Positions 1-7,723 of a DNA stretch of 11,680 nt are shown in pieces. How positions within the stretch are numbered: position 1 is the stretch's first letter; every line of letters starts with the position of its first letter. The translations under genes and the position numbers were made by a program. The stretch comes from Desulfuromonadaceae bacterium (GTDB lineage Bacteria > Desulfobacterota > Desulfuromonadia > Desulfuromonadales > Syntrophotaleaceae): assembly GCA_021107335.1 (NCBI GenBank), contig JAIOSZ010000069.1, positions 1-11,680 on the forward strand, given 5' to 3'. A model generated the notes under the pieces. The model was not told the origin of the DNA. It ran no database searches and was given only the letters and a program-made list of their open reading frames with translations.

Positions 1-33
1 ATGGGTGTGGAATTAAACTGACAGGACCTCATC

Positions 34-1320
34 ATGAAATTTACCGAACTGGATTTACCACAATCGGTGCTTAAGGGCGTCGAGGCGGTTGGATTTACCG
101 AACTGACCCCGGTTCAGGAAGAGTCCATTCCGCTGGCCCTGGCAGGCAAGGATGTCGCTGGCCAGGCCCAGACAGGTACCGGTAAGACGGCCGCTTTTTT
201 AATTGCGCTCTTTACCCGGCTGTTGCGCAGCGAGAGCGAGACCAGCAACAATCCGCGGGCCCTGATTATCGCTCCAACCCGCGAATTGGTAGTCCAGATC
301 TGGGAGGATGCCAAAGGCCTTGGCGCCTTTTGCCCCTTTAAGCTGCAACCGATTTTCGGTGGAGTCGATTACGACAAACAGCGTCAGGCCCTTCAGGATG
401 GGGTCGATATTATCATTGCCACGCCGGGACGGCTCATCGACTATGCCAAGCAGGGCGTGTTTAACTTTAATCGCATCGAAGCCTTAGTTATCGATGAGGC
501 TGACCGCATGTTCGACATGGGCTTCATTAAAGATCTGCGCTATATCATGCGCAAGTTGCCGCCCTTTGAACAGCGTCAGACCATGCTCTTTTCCGCGACG
601 CTCTCCCACAGGGTCATGGAGTTGGCCTACGAATTCATGAACCTGGCAGAAAAGGTCAGCGTTGCGCCTGAACAGGTGACGGCCAAAAGAGTGGAGCAGG
701 TGCTCTACCATGTGGGCCGGAGGGAGAAGTTCGCTCTGCTGTTTGGCTTGATGAAAAAGATGGAAGAACCCTGCCGCATGCTGTTGTTCGTTAATACCAA
801 GCGTGAGGGCGAGCACCTCGCCGAGCGCCTCAAGATCAACGGCTATAAGGCTGAGGTCATCTCCGGCGACATTCCGCAGAAAAAACGGATGCGGATCCTA
901 GACGATTTCAAGGCGAACCGTTTGCATTATCTGGTTGGCACCGATGTGGCTTCCCGGGGTATTCATGTCGATGGCGTGACGCACGTGATTAATTATGATT
1001 TGCCTCAAGATGGTGAGGATTACGTCCATCGCATCGGTCGTACTGCCCGGGCCGGGGCCAGCGGTTTGGCCATCAGTTTCGCCGATGAAGACCTGGTCTT
1101 TTATCTAAGTGATATCCAAGCCTACATAGGTTTTAGCATTCCCGCAGTCTTTCCCGAAAATGAGGACTTCTGCCACGATTACAAACGCTATGTGCCGCGC
1201 AAAAAGGTTCCGACCGATGACCGCCGGCGTCCCACGGATAAAGGGCGCAAACCGCCACGCAGACGCTCTGCTCCCAGCAAGGGTGGAAGCAAGCCTGGCG
1301 GCGGCTCTTCTGCCAAATAA
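34..1320 (+). CDS. rhlB: DEAD-box ATP-dependent RNA helicase, RhlB type
   Basis: This is an ATP-dependent RNA-unwinding enzyme of the cytoplasm; in E. coli RhlB works in the RNA degradosome and in ribonucleoprotein remodelling. All superfamily 2 DEAD-box motifs are visible in order: a Q motif around F21-Q28, Walker A AQTGTGKT (45-52), PTREL (81-85), DEAD (154-157), SAT (187-189), DVASRGI (304-310) and HRIGRTAR (332-339). The stretches GRLIDYAKQ, DEADRMFDMGFIKD and QAYIGFSIP resemble E. coli RhlB, so RhlB is preferred over RhlE or DeaD. The tail after about residue 383 is rich in Lys, Arg, Pro and Gly, as expected for an RNA-binding extension. Length (428 aa) is close to E. coli RhlB. The ATG follows an ACAGGA Shine-Dalgarno-like stretch. 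Association with an RNase E partner cannot be seen here; the helicase call is very secure, the RhlB subtype somewhat less. Confidence 0.93.
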   Translation: MKFTELDLPQSVLKGVEAVGFTELTPVQEESIPLALAGKDVAGQAQTGTGKTAAFLIALFTRLLRSESETSNNPRALIIAPTRELVVQIWEDAKGLGAFCPFKLQPIFGGVDYDKQRQALQDGVDIIIATPGRLIDYAKQGVFNFNRIEALVIDEADRMFDMGFIKDLRYIMRKLPPFEQRQTMLFSATLSHRVMELAYEFMNLAEKVSVAPEQVTAKRVEQVLYHVGRREKFALLFGLMKKMEEPCRMLLFVNTKREGEHLAERLKINGYKAEVISGDIPQKKRMRILDDFKANRLHYLVGTDVASRGIHVDGVTHVINYDLPQDGEDYVHRIGRTARAGASGLAISFADEDLVFYLSDIQAYIGFSIPAVFPENEDFCHDYKRYVPRKKVPTDDRRRPTDKGRKPPRRRSAPSKGGSKPGGGSSAK

Positions 1321-1340
1321 TCAGGAATTTGCCGCCCATT

Positions 1341-2012
1341 ATGCCTAAAGTATCCCTTGCTAAGCTTAGTGACTGCCGCCATTGCTCACGACTGGTGGAT
1401 CATATGGCCAGTGTTAAGCCGCGTCGTGGTTTGACAGCGAAAGACTATTGGAATGGGCCGGTCGCCGGTTTCGGTGATCCCGCAGCGCGGGTCTTTTTGG
1501 TCGGGTTGGCTCCCGGTGCTCATGGGGCCAATCGCACCGGGCGTCCCTTCACCGGGGACGGAGCCGGTGATTTCATGTATCCGTTGCTGCATCAGGCCGG
1601 ATTTGCCAATCAGGCCGAGGCCATTCATGCTGATGACGGCTTGTGGTTGCATGATCTTTATATCAGTAATGCGGTCAAGTGCCTGCCGCCGGATAATAAA
1701 CCGAATGCCGCCGAGTTCGCTAACTGCCGCCCTTATCTGCTCGCTGAGCAACAGAGTTTGGCTCAGCTTAAGGTGGTAGTACTGCTAGGGCGCGGTGCTT
1801 ATGATAGCTATTTGAGGCTCTATCGTGATCTTGGCGAGATCAAGCGATTAAAGGACTACCCTTTTGCTCACGGTGTGGTGCATCGGTTGCCAAACGGATT
1901 GCTGGCCGTTGCCTGCTATCATACGAGTCGCTACAATGTGCAGACCGGGCGCATGACTTCGAGCATGTTTCTTGATCTACTTGCATTGGTGCAGCAACTG
2001 CTTGATCAATAA
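1341..2012 (+). CDS. Family 5 uracil-DNA glycosylase (UdgB type)
   Basis: This is a predicted base-excision repair enzyme that removes uracil, and in family 5 also other deaminated bases, from DNA. Seen in the sequence: motif 1 GLAPGAHGANRTG (55-67) followed by GRPFTGD, typical of family 5, and the C-terminal motif YHTSRYN (193-199) with its conserved His, followed by QTGRMT. Cysteines C12 and C15 (CRHC), C114 (AVKC) and C129 (NCRPY) have the arrangement of the four ligands of the 4Fe-4S cluster of this family. I chose the ATG at 1341 (223 aa). An in-frame TTG at 1329 would add four residues, but it sits only 2 bases after AGGA; the ATG sits 14 bases after it, so neither spacing is ideal. The gene starts 20 bases after the helicase stop and is probably co-transcribed with it. 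UdgB is preferred over family 4 (UdgA) because of the AHGANRTG signature. Confidence 0.87.
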   Translation: MPKVSLAKLSDCRHCSRLVDHMASVKPRRGLTAKDYWNGPVAGFGDPAARVFLVGLAPGAHGANRTGRPFTGDGAGDFMYPLLHQAGFANQAEAIHADDGLWLHDLYISNAVKCLPPDNKPNAAEFANCRPYLLAEQQSLAQLKVVVLLGRGAYDSYLRLYRDLGEIKRLKDYPFAHGVVHRLPNGLLAVACYHTSRYNVQTGRMTSSMFLDLLALVQQLLDQ

Positions 2013-2017
2013 ATTGG

Positions 2018-2046
2018 TTGAAATGAGCAACAAGCTTTCATAAACT
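2018..2046 (+). promoter_or_regulatory. Candidate sigma-70 promoter for trpA-accD-folC-lptD
   Basis: TTGAAA (2018-2023, five of six consensus bases), a 17-base spacer and TAACT-like box TAAACT (2041-2046, four of six) lie in the 63-base gap between the glycosylase and trpA. Predicted transcription would begin near 2053, leaving a leader of about 23 bases, which contains the trpA Shine-Dalgarno sequence. The match is by eye and unsupported by experiment; readthrough from the upstream genes is equally possible. Confidence 0.35.
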
Positions 2047-2075
2047 TGCTAGAATTGTGTGATTGAGGGAGGAAC

Positions 2076-2870
2076 ATGGGACGCATTCAAGCGACCTTCG
2101 AACAACTGAAGCAGCGCGGTGAAACGGCACTGATTCCATTTATTACCGCCGGGGACCCCGATTTGGCTACCACCGAAGAGTTGATTCATACTCTGGTGGA
2201 AAACGGTGCCGACCTGATCGAACTCGGTTTCCCCTTTTCAGACCCTATGGCCGACGGCCCGACGATTCAAGCCGCTTCTGAACGGGCTCTGGAGAGAGGA
2301 ACGACACTGCCAAAGATTCTTGATATGGTGGCGAGGGTCAGGGAACACACCAATGTTCCGATCGTGTTGATGGGCTATTACAACCCACTGTTCAGTTATG
2401 GTCCTGAACGCTTTGCCTCAGATGCCGCAGCGGCTGGAGTCGACGGTCTGCTGCTGGTTGATTTGCCAGCGGAGGAGGCCGGCGAGGTGCGCTGCTATCT
2501 GCAGCAGGCCGGAATCTGCCTGATCCAGTTGCTGGCTCCTACCACTCCGTCTCAACGCATGCAGCGCCTGGTGGCTGATGCTGAGGGATTTGTCTATTTC
2601 GTTTCCATGACTGGCGTGACCGGCGCTAGCCAGGTCGATGCCGGCGCTATTGAGCAACAGGTCCGCGACCTGCAGCAGCTCAGCCCGGTACCGGTAGCGG
2701 TTGGTTTTGGCATCGCTTCGCCCGCTGATGCGGTAGCGGTCGGTTGCTTTGCCGATGCGGTGGTGGTCGGTAGCGCCTTGGTTAAGGTGGTGGCTGCCTA
2801 CGGTACATCGCCTGAATTGGTTGCCCGGGTCGGGGCTTTTGTTCGCTCGCTGAAGGAAGGCTTGCGGTAG
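2076..2870 (+). CDS. trpA: Tryptophan synthase alpha subunit
   Basis: TrpA cleaves indole-3-glycerol phosphate to indole and glyceraldehyde 3-phosphate; the indole is channelled to the TrpB subunit for condensation with serine. The protein is 264 aa, close to the usual length. The catalytic pair is intact: E49 in LIELGFPFSDP and D60 in MADGPTIQ, at the same numbers as in the classical enzyme. The TIM-barrel start ALIPFITAGDPD (18-29), the PIVLMGYYNP segment, FVYFVSMTGVTGA and the phosphate-binding end VGFGIASP and VVVGSALV are all present. The ATG follows a strong GAGGGAGG ribosome-binding site at 2065-2072. The gene directly upstream is a glycosylase, so trpB is not adjacent on that side. 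Downstream accD begins after 35 bases, a trpA-accD-folC order common in several proteobacteria. Confidence 0.97.
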   Translation: MGRIQATFEQLKQRGETALIPFITAGDPDLATTEELIHTLVENGADLIELGFPFSDPMADGPTIQAASERALERGTTLPKILDMVARVREHTNVPIVLMGYYNPLFSYGPERFASDAAAAGVDGLLLVDLPAEEAGEVRCYLQQAGICLIQLLAPTTPSQRMQRLVADAEGFVYFVSMTGVTGASQVDAGAIEQQVRDLQQLSPVPVAVGFGIASPADAVAVGCFADAVVVGSALVKVVAAYGTSPELVARVGAFVRSLKEGLR

Positions 2871-2905
2871 CGTTGCTGGAAGTCTGCTTTAGATAAGGAA
2901 TAGAC

Positions 2906-3754
2906 ATGGCTTGGTTTAGAAAGTCCAAAGCACCGATCGTGCCGATTGAAACCAAAAAACACACAATGCCTGAAGGTGTGTGGAAAAAGTGCCCTAACTG
3001 TCAGGAAATTATTTACGCCAAGGAAATTGAGCGTAATCTCAATGTCTGTCCTAAGTGCGATTATCATTTTCGTATTTCTGCGCGCGAGCGCATCGCCCTG
3101 ATTCTCGATGAAGGCTCCTTTGTCGAGATGGATGCGACCATGAAATCTGTCGATTTTCTCGATTTCAAGGACAGCAAGCGCTATAAAGATCGCCTCAAGG
3201 CTGCAACCAAAAAGTGCGGCAGTACTTCGGCCTTGGTTTCGGGAACCGGTACCCTCGAGGAACTGCCGGTAGTTGTGGCGGTTTTCAATTTTGCCTTTAT
3301 GGGCGGCAGCATGGGCTCGGTTGTGGGAGAAAAAATTACTCGGGCTATTGAACGGGCTTTGGCAGAACGTTGTCCCTGTATCGTTTTTTCCTCGTCCGGT
3401 GGCGCCCGCATGCAGGAGAGTATCCTGTCTTTGATGCAGATGGCTAAGACCAGCGCTGCTCTGTCCCGTCTTAAAGAGGCCGGCCTGCCTTTTGTTTCGG
3501 TATTGACCGACCCGACCACTGGCGGGGTGACCGCCAGTTTCGCCATGCTCGGTGACATTAACATGGCCGAGCCTCGGGCTTTGATCGGATTTGCTGGTCC
3601 GCGGGTTATCGAACAGACTATTCGCCAGAAGTTGCCGGACGGCTTTCAACGTTCCGAATATCTGCTTGAGCACGGCATGGTCGACATGATTGTGCGCCGA
3701 CCGGAGATGAAGCAGCGTCTTGCCCAAATCTTGCGCGTCTTCACCAAGAACTAA
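2906..3754 (+). CDS. accD: Acetyl-CoA carboxylase carboxyltransferase subunit beta
   Basis: AccD pairs with AccA to transfer the carboxyl group from carboxybiotin on AccB to acetyl-CoA, making malonyl-CoA, the committed step of fatty-acid synthesis. The N-terminal zinc ribbon is complete, with C29, C32, C48 and C51 in a CPxC...CPKC pattern. The crotonase-like carboxyltransferase fold follows, with [13 protein letters not shown] (131-143), [10 protein letters not shown] (163-172), [12 protein letters not shown] (202-213) and [11 protein letters not shown] (228-238), the glycine-rich turns that form the oxyanion holes. Length is 282 aa, slightly shorter than E. coli AccD. The ATG lies 5 bases after AAGGAA (2895-2900). 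The zinc ribbon distinguishes it from propionyl-CoA carboxylase beta chains. accA is not in the window. Confidence 0.97.
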   Translation: MAWFRKSKAPIVPIETKKHTMPEGVWKKCPNCQEIIYAKEIERNLNVCPKCDYHFRISARERIALILDEGSFVEMDATMKSVDFLDFKDSKRYKDRLKAATKKCGSTSALVSGTGTLEELPVVVAVFNFAFMGGSMGSVVGEKITRAIERALAERCPCIVFSSSGGARMQESILSLMQMAKTSAALSRLKEAGLPFVSVLTDPTTGGVTASFAMLGDINMAEPRALIGFAGPRVIEQTIRQKLPDGFQRSEYLLEHGMVDMIVRRPEMKQRLAQILRVFTKN

Positions 3755-3757
3755 GCT

Positions 3758-5029
3758 ATGGACTACCGGGAGAGCCTCGACTATCTCTATGGGCTCCAGC
3801 GGTTTGGTATCAAGCTAGGCCTGGACAACATTCACAAAATTCTGGGCCGTCTACATAACCCCGAAAGAGCTTACCCGATTGTCCACGTCGCGGGCAGCAA
3901 CGGTAAGGGCTCGGTTTGTGCCGGGCTCTCTTCCATACTGATTCAGGCCGGGCAGCGAACCGGCCTGTACAGTTCCCCCCATCTACATTCCTTCACCGAA
4001 CGTATTCGAATCGACGGGCAAGCTATCAGCGAAGCAGAGGCGGTGGCTTTGATTGATTCGATTCGGTCCGTTTGTGATGGAATTCTAGTCACCTTTTTTG
4101 AATTTACCACCGCTATGGCGTTGTTACACTTTCAGCTGCAAGGGGTTGAAGTGGCGATTCTAGAGGTCGGTATGGGGGGCCGACTCGATGCAACCAATGC
4201 GATACAGCCTATGGTAACGGTTATCACCCCGATTTGCCTTGACCATAGTGAACATCTCGGTGCCGATCTCGCTACCATCGCCGCTGAAAAAGCCGGCATT
4301 ATTAAACCTCAAATACCGTTGGTCGTTGGCCAGCAAGAACCCACTGCATTGCAGGTGATCCGCGATAGGGCTAAAGATTTACAGGCCCCTGTTTATCGCT
4401 ACGGCCGTGAGTTTACTGTTGAAACGGTAAAGGATGGTTTTGATTACCAAGGACTTGAGCTTTCCTTGCCCGGATTGCAAAGTGGCCTGCACGGAGTGCA
4501 TCAACATCATAACTTGGGTGTGGCCCTAGCGGTTGCTGAAATCTTACGGCGCCAGGGACTAGACTTGCCTAAGGATTCTCTGCACGATGGCGTGGCTGTG
4601 GCGCGCTGGCCTGGGCGACTCGAATGGTGGCGCGATGGTCGGATAATACTTCTCGACGGTGCTCACAATGAAGGGGGTGCCAAGGCCTTGGCCGCCTATC
4701 TTGAATCCTTGTCAGTGGATGGTATTCGCTGGGTGGTGGGTGCCAAGGCCACCAAGGATATCGCACAGATATTGCGGCCTGTGTTGCCGCTTGTCGATAG
4801 CCTTTATTGTACGGTACCTCCCGTCGAGGATGCCGTACCCGCGGAGAGCATTGCCCATCTGGCGGCTGAGGCTGGGGTATCGGCTTGTTGTTTTGACGGT
4901 CCTGCGTCTGCTTTGGCCGCGGCCCTGGCCGACCGCCAGCAGGGAGAGATTATTCTGGTCGCTGGCTCCCTGTTTATGGTGGCGGCTGCTCGAGAGTATT
5001 TAATGGATCAAGAGGGGGCTTTAAGTTGA
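3758..5029 (+). CDS. folC: Dihydrofolate synthase / folylpolyglutamate synthase
   Basis: FolC is an ATP-dependent ligase of the Mur-ligase family that adds glutamate to dihydropteroate and then extends the gamma-glutamyl tail of folates in the cytoplasm. The ATP-binding loop GSNGKGS is at 46-52, followed by SPHLHSFTERIRI (73-85), which contacts the folate. The central-domain motif EVGMGGRLDATN (136-147), DHSEHLG (162-168) and EKAGIIK (177-183), whose first Lys is near the usual modified lysine, are present. The C-terminal domain has RWPGRLEW (283-290) and LDGAHNEGGAKA (299-310). At 423 aa it is full length. It begins 3 bases after the accD stop without an obvious Shine-Dalgarno sequence, so translation is probably coupled to accD. 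Its stop overlaps the start of lptD. Both activities are inferred from family membership. Confidence 0.95.
   Translation: MDYRESLDYLYGLQRFGIKLGLDNIHKILGRLHNPERAYPIVHVAGSNGKGSVCAGLSSILIQAGQRTGLYSSPHLHSFTERIRIDGQAISEAEAVALIDSIRSVCDGILVTFFEFTTAMALLHFQLQGVEVAILEVGMGGRLDATNAIQPMVTVITPICLDHSEHLGADLATIAAEKAGIIKPQIPLVVGQQEPTALQVIRDRAKDLQAPVYRYGREFTVETVKDGFDYQGLELSLPGLQSGLHGVHQHHNLGVALAVAEILRRQGLDLPKDSLHDGVAVARWPGRLEWWRDGRIILLDGAHNEGGAKALAAYLESLSVDGIRWVVGAKATKDIAQILRPVLPLVDSLYCTVPPVEDAVPAESIAHLAAEAGVSACCFDGPASALAAALADRQQGEIILVAGSLFMVAAAREYLMDQEGALS
5012..5018 (+). promoter_or_regulatory. Ribosome-binding site supporting the TTG start of lptD
   Basis: GAGGGGG lies inside the end of folC and ends 7 bases before the TTG at 5026. 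It is the only good purine-rich site near the beginning of lptD and, together with the signal peptide that starts right after, decides the unusual start codon. The TTG shares the bases TTGA with the folC stop, an arrangement typical of translational coupling. Confidence 0.6.
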
Positions 5030-7101
5030 AGCAAGTAGCAATATGGCGGCGTCTCGCGCTGGCCGGCTGTTTATTGGTCTGCTCGGTGCAACTGGCTTTC
5101 GGGGCTGAACCAAAAAAAGCGGTTTCACAGGAACCGGTTCAACTTGAAGCGGAAGAGCTGGTTTTTGATCAGGCTTCCGCTACTTATCTTGCCGAGCGCG
5201 AGGTAGTACTGCGCCAAGGAGAGCAAGAATTACGGGCGGACCGGGTACGCTGGAAGGACGATACCAGCGAGGCTGAAGCTTTTGGTGATGTGCATTTCAT
5301 CGACCCTGATGGTGAATTATTCGGTGATGAAATGTACCTCAACCTCGCCAGCGGTCTCGGCCAGGTTGTCAATGGCCGTATTCTGGTTCACGAACCGGAC
5401 TTTTACGTTTCTGGCACTACTATTGCCAAGACGGGTGAGCGCAGTTATCGAGTAGAGAACGGCACCTTTACCAGCTGCGAAGGCCCGAAGCCCTCCTGGA
5501 AATTTACTGCTCGCGAACTTGACGTCACTCTTGGTGGTTTTGCCTGGGCTAAAAACGTCAAATTTCATATCTATGATGTGCCTGTTTTTTACCTGCCGAT
5601 CATTGGCTATCCGGTCAAAACTGAACGGGAGTCGGGTTTGCTGATGCCCAGTGTCGGTTATTCTGATAAGCGTGGCATGCAACTCTTTATGAGTTATTAC
5701 CAGGTTATCTCCCGTAATCAGGATGCCACCCTTTACCTCGATTATCTCTCTCGGCTTGGACTTGGTAAGGGGCTGGAATATCGTTATTTTTTTGGACACG
5801 ATAATGAAGGGGCATTAAAGGGCTACCACGTTAGCGGTTTGAATGGCAACGATGATCGTTTTGCTTTTGACTGGCGACATCGGGGCACCTTGCTGGGCGA
5901 GGTCCGTTTGATCGCCGATGTTGATTTTGTCAGTAATCGTGATTTCTTTTCCGATTTTGGTGAAGCGGCTGGTGAGTACAATAAGGATAAGGCTGAATCG
6001 GTGATTGCGGCGAGTCGCAATTGGGGGAAAAACAACCTTGTAGGCCAAGTCAAATATACTAAAGATCTTGAGCAGAGTAACGATGAAACACTGCAGCGCC
6101 TGCCGGAACTCCAGTTTGCCATGCTCAAACGTCGTCTGTGGGGCAGTCCATTCTATTTCGATCTCGATACGAGTGTCGTCAACTTGTGGCGCAAGGAGGG
6201 ACTCAAAGGTGCGCGAGTGAGCATACGGCCGGCTCTGACTGGTGTTTTTCGCCTTGGTGGCGTCGTCGATGTGACTTCCGAGATTGGTCACCGTGAGCGA
6301 CTCTATACCAGTACGCAGGGTGAAGAGAGTCATGGTCTGTTCGATTTTTCGACCCGGCTCAGTTCGCGTTTGGCGCGTGTATATACGGTCGACGGAAAAA
6401 CCGTCGATAAAGTTCAGCATATAATACAACCCGAAATCCTTTACCAGTATCGGCCTTTTGAGGATCAGTCTGATCTACCCCAGTTTGAGGTCGAAGATTA
6501 TCTTTGGGGTCGTAACACTATAAGTTATGGCCTGACTAACCGATTGGTAGTTCGCAGTGAAGCGACGACCGGCCAGGTCGATTATCGTGAACTTCTTTAT
6601 CTGCGACTGGCACAGGAATTTGATTTGGAGGAATCTGTACGGCATCCCCTGGCTCCCCAGGGGCAGGATCATCCCTTTTCTGACTTGAGGGCTGAACTCA
6701 TTCTGCGGCCGACTCGTTGGAATTATATCGACATCGATACGCGCTACGATGTCAGCGGTCCAGCTGATTTTCTGACCTTCCATGCTGAAACCGGTCTTGA
6801 GGACCAGCGTGGTAATGCTCTTTCGTTGCGTTACCGCTATAACAAGGATGCTCAAGAATATCTTGCAGCCAAACTTAATTTGTCACTATTTAAGCCCTTT
6901 TACCTTAATTTTGAAAATCGCCATTCGTTTAGAGGGGACGTCAATCTCGAAAATCTGGTCGGCTTTGAGTATCGTGCCCAATGCTGGAGTTTCTACGTGA
7001 ACTATCGTAATCGTGACGGTGATCAAGAAGTTATGATTAATTTCTCTCTGGCCGGTCTTGGACGTACTGCCCATCCTGGAAGTCGCCGTGAACCTCTCTA
7101 A
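5026..7101 (+). CDS. lptD: LPS-assembly protein LptD (outer-membrane LPS translocon)
   Basis: LptD with the lipoprotein LptE inserts lipopolysaccharide into the outer leaflet of the outer membrane, receiving it across the periplasmic Lpt bridge. The N-terminus is a Sec signal peptide: Lys, an RR pair, a hydrophobic core at about 10-24 and probable cleavage after AFGA (residue 27). An OstA/LptA-like beta-jellyroll domain follows (about 38-200; VQLEAEELVFDQ, LRADRVRWKD, FTSCEGPKPSW, VPVFYLPIIGYPV), then a barrel rich in alternating strands (about 200-680). At 691 aa it is shorter than E. coli LptD (784 aa). The mature protein has exactly two cysteines, C151 and C653, matching one inter-domain disulfide. 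The gene starts with TTG overlapping folC by 4 bases and ends with a short charged tail (AHPGSRREPL) after the last strand. The assignment is firm; LptE is not in the window. Confidence 0.93.
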   Translation: MKQVAIWRRLALAGCLLVCSVQLAFGAEPKKAVSQEPVQLEAEELVFDQASATYLAEREVVLRQGEQELRADRVRWKDDTSEAEAFGDVHFIDPDGELFGDEMYLNLASGLGQVVNGRILVHEPDFYVSGTTIAKTGERSYRVENGTFTSCEGPKPSWKFTARELDVTLGGFAWAKNVKFHIYDVPVFYLPIIGYPVKTERESGLLMPSVGYSDKRGMQLFMSYYQVISRNQDATLYLDYLSRLGLGKGLEYRYFFGHDNEGALKGYHVSGLNGNDDRFAFDWRHRGTLLGEVRLIADVDFVSNRDFFSDFGEAAGEYNKDKAESVIAASRNWGKNNLVGQVKYTKDLEQSNDETLQRLPELQFAMLKRRLWGSPFYFDLDTSVVNLWRKEGLKGARVSIRPALTGVFRLGGVVDVTSEIGHRERLYTSTQGEESHGLFDFSTRLSSRLARVYTVDGKTVDKVQHIIQPEILYQYRPFEDQSDLPQFEVEDYLWGRNTISYGLTNRLVVRSEATTGQVDYRELLYLRLAQEFDLEESVRHPLAPQGQDHPFSDLRAELILRPTRWNYIDIDTRYDVSGPADFLTFHAETGLEDQRGNALSLRYRYNKDAQEYLAAKLNLSLFKPFYLNFENRHSFRGDVNLENLVGFEYRAQCWSFYVNYRNRDGDQEVMINFSLAGLGRTAHPGSRREPL

Positions 7102-7335
7102 TGTTTAGAAATTGTGTTTCGAAAATGAGGACTCTGTCCCTGATAACCGGCATCTCAAAATTATTCTGAGGGCAAAGAATATGCAATCAAGATTAAAGGA
7201 GGCAAAAAATAATTGACTTCCGGCTGTGTTTTTGTTAATTAGTGTTGCTAAATGGTTTCGCGCTAATCTTGTTGGAGTTGTTCTAACAGGGAGAGCGTGA
7301 TTGGCAATCTTTGACTAACGAAAACCGGAGGCTAT

Positions 7336-7641
7336 ATGAAGAAGTTATTCAGTTGTCTAGCGATTGTTCTCAGTTTGTTGTTTTCTTTTTCTTGGTTGTC
7401 CGTTGCTAATGCTGCGAAGGCGCAAGCTGCAAACGCTCAGGCGGTCACAGCTATGGTCAATGTTAATACTGCTTCGGCCAAAGAATTACAGACTCTACCC
7501 GGCATCGGTCGAGTTACTGCCCAACGAATTATTGACTATCGTACGACCAAAGGCCCCTTTCCCAGCTTGGAAGGTTTGCTAAAGGTAAAAGGCCTCGGTC
7601 AAAGCACGCTGAAGAAAATCAGCGATCGAATCGTTCTGTAA
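7336..7641 (+). CDS. Secreted helix-hairpin-helix protein, ComEA family
   Basis: This is a 101-aa exported protein with a single helix-hairpin-helix DNA-binding domain. Residues 1-26 form a signal peptide (KK, a long hydrophobic stretch, cleavage after ANA), followed by an Ala/Gln-rich linker (27-40). The domain at 41-101 opens with VNVNTASAKELQTLPGIG, the hallmark of the ComEA family; the two hairpins are PGIGR (55-59) and KGLGQS (85-90). ComEA in competent bacteria binds incoming DNA in the periplasm. No other competence gene is present here, so DNA binding is likely but a role in uptake is only inferred. The ATG follows GGAGG (7327-7331) with good spacing. The gene stands 234 bases after lptD and 82 bases before the next start, so it may be transcribed alone. 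Periplasmic location follows from the signal peptide. Confidence 0.87.
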   Translation: MKKLFSCLAIVLSLLFSFSWLSVANAAKAQAANAQAVTAMVNVNTASAKELQTLPGIGRVTAQRIIDYRTTKGPFPSLEGLLKVKGLGQSTLKKISDRIVL

Positions 7642-7723
7642 TAACAATTTATGCTTTTCTGCCATACTCCTGCGATGATACCATGCCACCAGGTCAGATA
7701 AGTGGTTTATGGGGGCTTTGCAG

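Noticed and set aside
1..21. Possible last codons of an upstream gene ending in TGA at 19-21
   Set aside because: Only seven codons are visible, so the frame cannot be distinguished from chance.
2798..3727. Long minus-strand open frame of 309 codons opposite accD
   Set aside because: It lies fully antisense to a conserved gene, shows no recognisable domain and has unusual His/Arg-rich composition, as expected from the mirror of a coding strand.
5815..6429. Minus-strand open frame of 204 codons opposite lptD
   Set aside because: It is antisense to the LptD barrel region, without a plausible start context or a recognisable motif.
7101..7169. 22-codon frame starting at the ATG that overlaps the lptD stop
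   Set aside because: The overlap TAATG is suggestive, but there is no clear Shine-Dalgarno sequence, the peptide is not recognisable and the chance of such a frame is high.
7290..7335. Sigma-54 promoter before the ComEA-like gene (TTGGCAATCTTTGAC)
   Set aside because: GG is followed ten bases later by CT instead of GC, so the invariant -12 element is missing.
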